A stretch of DNA of 5,203 bases from Pseudomonadota bacterium (GTDB taxonomy: Bacteria > Chloroflexota > Ktedonobacteria > Ktedonobacterales > JACDGC01), in assembly GCA_021323815.1 (NCBI GenBank), contig JAJPKG010000160.1:1-5203 (forward strand). The letters are read 5' to 3'. Shown here one piece after another: positions 1 to 4,574 of the stretch. A program made the translations under genes and the position numbers. A model generated the notes under the pieces. It was given only the letters and a program-made list of their open reading frames with translations. It was not told the DNA's origin and ran no database searches. Positions within the stretch are counted from its first letter, which is position 1. Each line of letters begins with the position of its first letter.

Positions 1-275
1 TGGTGCTGGATAAGCCGAGCATTGGCTGTGCAAAGTCTCGCCTGGCCGGCTCTTACACCGAACCCGGCCCCAACATGGGGGATCGCTCGCCCCTCTATCA
101 TCGCGGCGAGCAGATCGGCGTGGTGCTGCGCAGCAAGCCGCGCACGAATCCTCTCTTCATCTCCGTCGGCAACAAGATCAACCTGGATCTCGCGGTCGAG
201 GTCATTTTGCGCTGCCTGCGTGGCTATCGCCTGCCGGAACCGACGCGCATGGCGGATAAAATCGCCGCGCTGTGA
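1..275 (+). CDS. nfi: Endonuclease V (deoxyinosine 3' endonuclease), C-terminal part, 5' end outside window
   Basis: Endonuclease V nicks DNA near deaminated bases, mainly deoxyinosine, to start repair in the cytoplasm. The frame is open from the window edge to the TGA at 273-275, so about 91 residues are visible, the last ~40% of a protein usually 220-230 aa long. The family's C-terminal signatures are clear: PSIGCAKSRLAG, then GEQIGVVLRSK, then NPLFISVG, and near the end GYRLPEPTRMAD, almost diagnostic for this family. The N-terminal catalytic acidic residues lie upstream of the window and cannot be checked. One oddity is visible: the usual 'GH' after the NPLFISV strand is GN here (AAC at 171-173), so the conserved His (His214 in the E. 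coli/T. maritima enzymes, as I recall) is Asn. The GTG at position 3 is an internal codon, not a likely start. Family assignment is firm; full activity is uncertain. Confidence 0.93.
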   Translation, partial: VLDKPSIGCAKSRLAGSYTEPGPNMGDRSPLYHRGEQIGVVLRSKPRTNPLFISVGNKINLDLAVEVILRCLRGYRLPEPTRMADKIAAL

Positions 276-296
276 CGGCCATCCTTCCCGCGCTCC

Positions 297-304
297 TGTA
301 TAAT
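297..304 (+). promoter_or_regulatory. Probable -10 element (TATAAT) for the ftsZ-like gene
   Basis: A perfect TATAAT hexamer lies at 299-304, just after TG at 297-298, in the 65-base gap after nfi. It would start transcription near 311 and give a leader of about 30 bases to the ATG at 341. No good -35 box lies 16-18 bases upstream; the closest match (GTGACG at 272-277) is too far away. The call rests on the -10 match and its position. Confidence 0.5.
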
Positions 305-323
305 GGAGATGAAAACGGCTGCT

Positions 324-331
324 AGGAAGGA
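324..331 (+). promoter_or_regulatory. Ribosome binding site of the ftsZ-like gene
   Basis: AGGAAGGA at 324-331 ends 9 bases before the ATG at 341. It supports that ATG as the real start, and so supports the ~40-residue N-terminal extension ahead of the GTPase domain. The next in-frame ATG (425) has no such site. Confidence 0.75.
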
Positions 332-340
332 ATCCGGTCG

Positions 341-1396
341 ATGGCCGAACGCATCATCTCCTTGCCCTCATCTTCGCATACCCCCACGACGCTGCCGCTG
401 GGTAAGCGCCAGGCGAAACTCCCGATGCCGCTCACCACGCCCCGGCTGGATGCCCCTAGCTTGCCACGCATCGCGGTGGTGGGGATCGGCGGCGCAGGGA
501 ACAACGCGCTGACGCGCCTGGGTCCGCTGGACGCCCGCGTGGTGCGCCGTTTCGCCCTGAACACGGATGCGCAGGCATTGGCCGGCACAGAAGCCGATGA
601 GCGGCTGTGCCTGGGCGAGAGCCTGACGCACGGCCTGGGCGCGGGCGGCGTGGCGGCACTGGGCGAGCGCGCGGCGGAAGCCAGCCGCCACCACATCGCC
701 GCGCAGTTGCGGCGCTTCGATATGATCTTCGTTCTGGCGGGGCTAGGCGGCGGCACAGGAACCGGCGCGGCCCCGGTGGTGGCACGCATCGGGCGCGAGC
801 TGGGCGCGCTGGTGGTGGGGATGGTCGCGCTGCCATTCTCCTTTGAGGGCGCGCAACGCAAGCAGATCGCGCAGGGCGGGCTGGCGCTGCTGGCTCCCGT
901 TGTTGACGCGCTCATCGCGATCCCCAACGACCGCTTGTTAGGCGCGAGTGGCCAGCGGCAGGGATTGCAAGAAGCCTTTGTCGCGGCGGATGCGGCGTTT
1001 CAGCGCGGCATCGCGGGCATCGTCAGCATCATCACCACCCCCGGCTTGATCAACGTCGATTTCGCCAGCGTTCGCGCGGTGTTGCGCCATGCGGGGCCAA
1101 GTGTGCTGGCGCAGGGCGAAGCATCGGGCGGCGAGCGTGCCAGCCGCGCCCTGGAAGACGCGCTCTGTGGCAACGGTGCCAGCGCGAGCCTGCGTGGGGC
1201 GCGCCGCGTGCTGATGAATCTTACCGCCAGCCCCGATGTGTCACTGCGCGAAATCACCGATCTCGCCGCTCGCATCAGCGACGAGATCGATCCCCAGGCG
1301 GATTGCGTGTATGGCACGGTGATCGATCCCGCCCTCAGCGATATGGTGCGCCTCACCCTCATCGTCGGTGGGCTGCCGATATCGCTGCCAGCATGA
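341..1396 (+). CDS. Divergent FtsZ-family GTPase (FtsZ-like paralogue, altered T7 loop, no C-terminal tail)
   Basis: A 351-aa member of the FtsZ/tubulin family; FtsZ polymerises with GTP into the division ring under the membrane. Visible in order: a Pro/Ser/Thr-rich N-terminal extension (1-43); the T1 loop VVGIGGAGNNA (46-56); NTDAQAL (74-80); GLGAGG (98-103); the tubulin signature GLGGGTGTGAAPV (134-146); PFSFEG with E169 and R173 in the gamma-phosphate positions; IPNDRLL (194-200) with N196 for guanine contact; F213 and D217 in helix H7; and the T7 loop GLINVDFAS (235-243). Canonical T7 reads NxDFAD. N238 and D240 are kept, but the residue matching E. coli D212 / B. subtilis D213 is Ser243. 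The protein stops right after the last core strand (VRLTLIVGGLP), with no flexible linker and no conserved C-terminal peptide for FtsA, SepF or ZipA binding. No division genes are nearby. It is probably a second, non-canonical FtsZ beside a normal copy elsewhere; this role is inferred. The family call is firm. Confidence 0.93.
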   Translation: MAERIISLPSSSHTPTTLPLGKRQAKLPMPLTTPRLDAPSLPRIAVVGIGGAGNNALTRLGPLDARVVRRFALNTDAQALAGTEADERLCLGESLTHGLGAGGVAALGERAAEASRHHIAAQLRRFDMIFVLAGLGGGTGTGAAPVVARIGRELGALVVGMVALPFSFEGAQRKQIAQGGLALLAPVVDALIAIPNDRLLGASGQRQGLQEAFVAADAAFQRGIAGIVSIITTPGLINVDFASVRAVLRHAGPSVLAQGEASGGERASRALEDALCGNGASASLRGARRVLMNLTASPDVSLREITDLAARISDEIDPQADCVYGTVIDPALSDMVRLTLIVGGLPISLPA

Positions 1397-1401
1397 TGCG
1401 G

Positions 1402-1431
1402 TTGACATCACGCGGCGGATGGTGATATGTT
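1402..1431 (+). promoter_or_regulatory. Probable sigma-70-type promoter of the MFS exporter gene
   Basis: A perfect -35 box TTGACA (1402-1407) is followed after 18 bases by TATGTT (1426-1431), a 4/6 -10 box. TG at 1423-1424 makes it an extended -10 (TGATATGTT). The start of transcription would fall near 1437-1438, inside the palindrome at 1427-1441. The leader to the likely start codon would be about 80 bases. ATCAC (1407-1411) and GTGAT (1422-1426) form a further inverted repeat within the promoter spacer. Confidence 0.65.
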
Positions 1432-1441
1432 CACTGAACAT
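1427..1441. promoter_or_regulatory. Putative operator: perfect 15-bp palindrome over the -10/+1 region
   Basis: ATGTTCA-C-TGAACAT is a perfect 7-1-7 inverted repeat covering most of the -10 box and the predicted start of transcription of the exporter gene. That is where a dimeric repressor would block RNA polymerase. Exporter genes are often under TetR-, MarR-, GntR- or PadR-type repressors, but no regulator gene is in the window, so the binding protein is unknown. Confidence 0.55.
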
Positions 1442-1455
1442 CGCGCATAGCGCGA
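1441..1455. repeat. Second perfect palindrome, abutting the first
   Basis: TCGCGC-ATA-GCGCGA is a perfect 6-3-6 inverted repeat that shares base 1441 with the palindrome before it. It lies just after the predicted start of transcription. It could be a second operator or, in RNA, a very stable GC hairpin with a 3-base loop at the 5' end of the mRNA. The sequence does not decide between these. Confidence 0.5.
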
Positions 1456-1518
1456 CGTTGACACGGGGTGGTTTTGCGCCATCCCACGTCTCTGCGTGTC
1501 CGCGAAATGGAGTCTCCC

Positions 1519-2856
1519 GTGAACAAACCGGCTTCATCCGTTCCAGAGCAAACCAGCGCTGAGAGCGGAGCGCCGCTGGAAACGCCGGCGGCATCAGCGA
1601 GCAAGCCGCCGCGCAAGAGCTTGCTGAGCACTTTCGCCGCGTTGCGCAAACGCAATTACCGGCTTTATTGGTTCGGCCAGATGATCTCGCTGATCGGCAC
1701 CAACATGCAGACCATCGGGCAAGCCTGGCTGGTGCTGGAACTGACGCATAGCCCGCTGCAACTGGGCCTGGTGGGCGCGGTGCAATTTCTACCGGTGTTG
1801 TTCTTCGCGCTCATCGGCGGCGTGTTTGCCGACCGCTGGCCCAAAAGGCGCGCGCTGCTCTTCACCCAATCAGCGGCGATGATTCAGGCGTTCACCCTCT
1901 ACATCCTGGTTGCAACCAACACCGTGCAGATCTGGCAGGTGTATGTGCTGGCGCTGTTGCTGGGCATCACCACCAGCCTGGATCAGCCGATGCGCTCGGC
2001 GTTCGTCGTGGAGATGGTGGGACGCGAGGATCTGCCCAATGCCGTCGCGCTCAACTCGTCGTTGACCAATCTGGTGCGGTTCGTCGGCCCAGCCCTCGGC
2101 GGCGTTCTCATCGCTGTCAGCGGCGTGGGATTGCTCTTTCTGCTGAATGCGCTCAGCTTCATCGCGGTCATCCTGGCCCTGGCATTGATCGACCGCCGCC
2201 AGCTTTTCTCGCCGGCGGCGAAACCCGCGCGGCAAAGCACCTGGCAGAGTTTGAAAGAGGGCATGCGCTACGTTTGGCAGGCAGCGGCAGTGAGTTGGGT
2301 GATCCTGGTGGTGGGACTGGTGCTGCTCTTTGGCGCGAATTTCAGCGTCTTTTTGCCCCTCTTTGCCACCGGCGTGCTGCATGCCGGCGCGACGGGATTC
2401 GGCTTTCTTTCCGCCGCGAATGGCGTCGGGGCGTTGCTCGCGGCGCTGTGGGTGGCCTGGCGCAACCAACAGCCGACGGTGCGCGGCATCATTGTGGGAA
2501 CGTTCATTTTCACCGTGTTAGAGATAGGATTTGCGCTGTCGCGTATCTATCCCCTGTCGCTTGTGCTCATCGCCGGCATCGGCATCGCGGAAACGATCTT
2601 CGGCGCGCAGGCCATCACCATGATTCAAACCGTCGCTCCCGGTTATCTGCGCGGGCGCGTCAACAGCGTCTACATCGTCTTTTTCACGGGAAGCATCCCG
2701 CTGGGCTATCTGCTTGCCGGCTGGCTATCGAATCTCGTTGGGGCGTCGCTTGCCTTGCTCATCTGCGCCGCGCTTTGCCTGCTGACCGTCGGCGCGGGCT
2801 GGCTGTGGCGGCGACCGGCAGAAAAAGACGAGACAGCGGCTCCCATCTCTAGGTGA
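1519..2856 (+). CDS. MFS exporter, EntS-like / MFS_3 (transmembrane secretion effector) family
   Basis: A 445-aa major facilitator protein of the inner membrane, in the group that includes the enterobactin exporter EntS and many macrolide/multidrug exporters; such proteins are proton-driven efflux pumps, and the substrate cannot be read here. A hydrophilic N-terminus (1-42) leads into LRKRNYRLYWFGQMISLIGTNMQ (42-64), typical of this family. Motif A is clear (GGVFADRWPKRR, 100-111), as is DQPMRSAFVVEMV (155-167) after helix 4. Hydrophobic helices follow to about 429, with a charged central loop near 224-254, matching the usual ~12 helices. Start choice: GTG at 1519 has GGAG (1509-1512) six bases upstream; the in-frame ATG at 1507 has no visible ribosome binding site but would only add 4 residues; GTG at 1468 also lacks one. 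It has its own promoter with palindromes and no regulator or partner gene beside it. The stop lies 31 bases from the stop of the convergent lipoprotein gene. Confidence 0.92.
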   Translation: MNKPASSVPEQTSAESGAPLETPAASASKPPRKSLLSTFAALRKRNYRLYWFGQMISLIGTNMQTIGQAWLVLELTHSPLQLGLVGAVQFLPVLFFALIGGVFADRWPKRRALLFTQSAAMIQAFTLYILVATNTVQIWQVYVLALLLGITTSLDQPMRSAFVVEMVGREDLPNAVALNSSLTNLVRFVGPALGGVLIAVSGVGLLFLLNALSFIAVILALALIDRRQLFSPAAKPARQSTWQSLKEGMRYVWQAAAVSWVILVVGLVLLFGANFSVFLPLFATGVLHAGATGFGFLSAANGVGALLAALWVAWRNQQPTVRGIIVGTFIFTVLEIGFALSRIYPLSLVLIAGIGIAETIFGAQAITMIQTVAPGYLRGRVNSVYIVFFTGSIPLGYLLAGWLSNLVGASLALLICAALCLLTVGAGWLWRRPAEKDETAAPISR

Positions 2857-2860
2857 GATG
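2844..2860. terminator. Weak hairpin at the convergent gene ends
   Basis: CATCTC (2844-2849) and GAGATG (2855-2860) form a 6-bp stem with a 5-base loop that spans the exporter's stop codon. The two genes converge here with only 31 bases between their stops, so a shared terminator is expected. Neither strand has a T run after the stem, so this is not a classic intrinsic terminator. Low confidence. Confidence 0.25.
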
Positions 2861-2887
2861 AGCAGCTACTGTATTGAGTGAAGGACA

Positions 2888-4201
2888 TCAGAACGTGGGG
2901 GTGAAGGTGTTGCAGATGGCAACGCCCTCGCTGTCGCTGGAAAATTCCGTCGCGTAGCCGCCCACGAGCCAGTTCCCACTGGCATTCGGCGCGCTCTGGA
3001 AATAATGCTGGATCAAGGGGAAGCTGGTATCATAGACCTCATAGCCGCCGCCGGTGAGGATTTGTCCAGATGGGCAAGTGGCCGATACAACATCCGTATA
3101 ATGCCCCACATCGGTGATGATGGCACCTGCTGAAGCAGCAACCGGGTGGCCGGTGATGTTTTGGGTGGCGCACATGCCAAACATGCTCACGTTAGCGCTT
3201 GCCAGGGTCTCTTCCCACGTGTTCGGCGGGCCGGAAGGGACCGAATTCGGACCGGGAATGGGGCCTTCATCGAAGGTGTAGTCGCCGGAATTATAGATAT
3301 AGCCACCGCCGGTGATGATGCCGCCGGCAGGGCAATGCGCAGCGGAACTGTTCGATGAGACGACAGTCATGCCCAGCGAGAAATTCGCGGCGAGGCAGCC
3401 AGCATAGCCATAGAGAGTGATAGCTGTTGCTCCGGCATTGTGCGCGGAAACCGTCCAGGTGGTGTTAGATGACGGATAGGACGAATCCGCGCTGTGTGCG
3501 CCATTGGAACTGCTGATGAAAAAGCCGCCGCTGAGCAATTGCTCGCCAGGCTGGCAGCCTACCGTTACATTGTGATCTGACGCGCCGGCGGGAATGGTAG
3601 TGCTGCTGGACCGCCAGGTGAACGTATAGCTGGGATGAGGCGCGATGGCCGTCCAAAGCGCATAGACCACCACCGAGCCGGAGCTATGAACATCTTGCAG
3701 CGAGACATAGCGATGCGGCATGCCCTTGCGCCAGCAGAGCGCCGCGCCGCACGCCGCATTGGGGTTCGCCTGATAGGGATAGGTGCTGCTGCTGCTCCAT
3801 CCATTCCCCGGCAGGTTGCCGGTGTAATAGGACTGGACGGCGGCAGGCGTGGTGACAGTGGTGCAGACGTTGATGATCTGAAACTGATAGATGTGCACCA
3901 CCGGACCGGTGGTGATGCTGACCGAGCCAGCGGGGAATGAGACATCGGCGAATCCGTTGGGCATGCTCGCTGGACCGGCAGAGGCGAAGGCGGGAATCTG
4001 CGCGCAACTGGTGATGCCGGCGGGAATGGGGATGGAGGTCGGTGTGGCAGCGGGATTGGGCGTGCCGGTGGCGGATGAGGTTGCCGTCACGCCGGGAACC
4101 GGCGTCCCCCTGGTGATGGAAGCCGTTGATGAGCCGCAGGCGGTGAGCAACATGACCATGATGCCCAAGCAGACGAAGGCCGGTTTGAACAAGCGCAACA
4201 T
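2888..4201 (-). CDS. Secreted lipoprotein with three Cys-bounded repeat modules, function unknown
   Basis: A 437-aa predicted lipoprotein. Signal peptide: MLRLFK, a hydrophobic stretch, then the lipobox LLTAC with lipidated Cys22. A Thr/Ser/Pro/Gly-rich linker (about 23-62) follows, typical of a spacer that lifts a domain off the membrane and perhaps glycosylated. Residues 66-185 form a region with four Cys (66, 113, 151, 156) and the motif YYTGNLPGNGW (125-135), a 'YY..LP..GW' pattern I have seen in other secreted Chloroflexota and Gram-positive proteins. The C-terminal half is three copies of a module that starts CPxG....(S/T)GG(G/F)(Y/F) and ends in Cys: C216-C269, C290-C344, C376-C430. 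After Cys22 there are ten Cys, an even number that fits disulfides. ATG at 4201 is chosen because a perfect AGGAGG lies 6 bases upstream and the signal peptide begins there; an ATG at 4246 would put 15 residues ahead of the signal peptide. No catalytic motif is seen. It may bind a ligand or act at the surface; the role is unknown. Confidence 0.88.
   Translation of the reverse strand: MLRLFKPAFVCLGIMVMLLTACGSSTASITRGTPVPGVTATSSATGTPNPAATPTSIPIPAGITSCAQIPAFASAGPASMPNGFADVSFPAGSVSITTGPVVHIYQFQIINVCTTVTTPAAVQSYYTGNLPGNGWSSSSTYPYQANPNAACGAALCWRKGMPHRYVSLQDVHSSGSVVVYALWTAIAPHPSYTFTWRSSSTTIPAGASDHNVTVGCQPGEQLLSGGFFISSSNGAHSADSSYPSSNTTWTVSAHNAGATAITLYGYAGCLAANFSLGMTVVSSNSSAAHCPAGGIITGGGYIYNSGDYTFDEGPIPGPNSVPSGPPNTWEETLASANVSMFGMCATQNITGHPVAASAGAIITDVGHYTDVVSATCPSGQILTGGGYEVYDTSFPLIQHYFQSAPNASGNWLVGGYATEFSSDSEGVAICNTFTPTF
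2912..3076 (-). repeat. Lipoprotein Cys-bounded module 3 (residues 376-430)
   Basis: Opens CPSGQILTGGGY and closes GVAIC, 55 residues from Cys to Cys, ending seven residues before the protein's C-terminus. The equal Cys-Cys length in all three copies suggests each is one small fold closed by a disulfide. Confidence 0.7.
3170..3334 (-). repeat. Lipoprotein Cys-bounded module 2 (residues 290-344)
   Basis: Opens CPAGGIITGGGY and closes MFGMC, 55 residues from Cys to Cys. The DNA coding for its GGGY motif (near 3299-3315) differs from that of module 3 (3041-3057) at only one of 17 bases, which fits internal duplication. Confidence 0.7.
3395..3556 (-). repeat. Lipoprotein Cys-bounded module 1 (residues 216-269)
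   Basis: Opens CQPGEQLLSGGFF and closes YGYAGC, 54 residues from Cys to Cys. It has a central TTWTVSAHN segment where the third copy has GNWLVGGYA. It is the least conserved opening of the three: Gln for Pro after the first Cys, and GGF instead of GGG. Confidence 0.7.
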
Positions 4202-4207
4202 ACAAAA

Positions 4208-4213
4208 CCTCCT
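4208..4213 (-). promoter_or_regulatory. Ribosome binding site of the lipoprotein gene
   Basis: On the minus strand AGGAGG lies 6 bases before the ATG at 4201-4199. It is a full match to the anti-Shine-Dalgarno core and fixes the start. Confidence 0.85.
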
Positions 4214-4273
4214 GATTGCTGTATGAGAGAACAATTTTGTATGCATGAACGTGGGGTTTTTGCGTTTTCAGGC

Positions 4274-4302
4274 TTGGGGGAGTTGACTTTATCGTGTATA
4301 CT
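4274..4302 (+). promoter_or_regulatory. Candidate glmS promoter
   Basis: TATACT at 4297-4302 is a good -10 box (5/6). TTGGGG at 4274-4279 lies 17 bases upstream as a weak -35 (3/6). Transcription would start near 4309, about 43 bases before the ribozyme cleavage site, a sensible leader. TTGACT at 4283-4288 is a better -35 match but is only 8 bases from the -10, too close to work with it. Confidence 0.4.
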
Positions 4303-4351
4303 GTGGGCGATGTGCTTGTTCGCATATCAAGCGGAAGGTGTTTGAGATTGT

Positions 4352-4497
4352 AGCGCATGGGCTGGAATGGGAGGATTCCAGTTGACGAGGCGGGGAGTGA
4401 TCGAGTCATCAGCGGATGCTCCCCAGGGCGGCTGCCAGCGCCCTGAGAAGCTGCGCGCCAAAAGCGGCGAGTGATCGCCGTGACAACGCCGCAGTTC
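4352..4497 (+). ncRNA. glmS self-cleaving ribozyme (glucosamine-6-phosphate-activated)
   Basis: This RNA in the 5' leader of glmS binds glucosamine-6-phosphate as a cofactor and cuts itself, which destabilises the mRNA when product is plentiful. Sequence signs: AGCGC at 4352-4356, with the cut expected between A4352 and G4353; GTTGACGAGG at 4381-4390; GATCGAG at 4399-4405; CATCAGCGGATG at 4407-4418. These fall in the order and spacing of known glmS ribozymes such as that of Thermoanaerobacter. Stems: P1 CTGGAAT/ATTCCAG (4362-4368/4375-4381, 6-base loop); P2 GGGGAG/CTCCCC (4392-4397/4419-4424); P3 AGGGCG/CGCCCT (4425-4430/4439-4444); P4 AGCTGCG/CGCAGTT (4449-4455/4490-4496, one G-U); and within P4 a 6-bp hairpin CGGCGA/TCGCCG (4465-4470/4475-4480) capped by a GTGA (GNRA) tetraloop. 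It lies directly upstream of glmS on the same strand. Two core bases differ from the usual consensus (see findings). The 3' limit is approximate. Confidence 0.92.
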
Positions 4498-4574
4498 TGG
4501 CCGGTCGGGGTGGCACGGATTTGCTCTATGCGACCCTGGCTGCTGCATACGCGAAAAACGAGGAAACTCCGCTC

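Larger units (their letters stand above)
4202..4574. other. Divergent intergenic region between the lipoprotein gene and glmS
   Basis: This 373-base stretch has no convincing protein-coding frame. Its left part (4202-4350) must hold promoters for both directions: a candidate for glmS is given separately, but I could not find a convincing -35/-10 pair for the lipoprotein gene on the minus strand. Its right part is the glmS ribozyme. Bases 4498-4574 are a spacer with nothing recognisable except a modest ribosome binding site (AGGA at 4561-4564) 10 bases before the glmS ATG. Confidence 0.8.

Noticed and set aside
322..927. 201-codon open frame on the minus strand across the ftsZ-like gene
   Set aside because: Low-complexity Ala/Ser/Pro/Arg translation typical of a high-GC shadow frame; the + strand frame has clear FtsZ motifs across the same bases.
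1458..1463. Second TTGACA in the exporter leader
   Set aside because: No -10-like hexamer lies 16-18 bases downstream (around 1481), so it is probably a chance match.
1468..1518. GTG at 1468 or ATG at 1507 as the exporter start
   Set aside because: Neither has a visible ribosome binding site; GTG at 1519 has GGAG six bases upstream. The ATG at 1507 remains possible and changes only four residues.
1870..2469. 199-codon open frame antisense to the exporter gene
   Set aside because: Gln/Arg/His-rich translation with no recognisable motif; the + strand frame is a well-conserved MFS protein throughout.
4202..4246. Upstream ATG (4246) as the lipoprotein start
   Set aside because: It would add 15 residues before a complete lipoprotein signal peptide, and it has no ribosome binding site, while the ATG at 4201 has a perfect AGGAGG.
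4283..4302. TTGACT (4283-4288) paired with TATACT (4297-4302) as the glmS promoter
   Set aside because: The spacing is only 8 bases, too short for a sigma-70-type promoter; the weaker TTGGGG at 17 bases was preferred.
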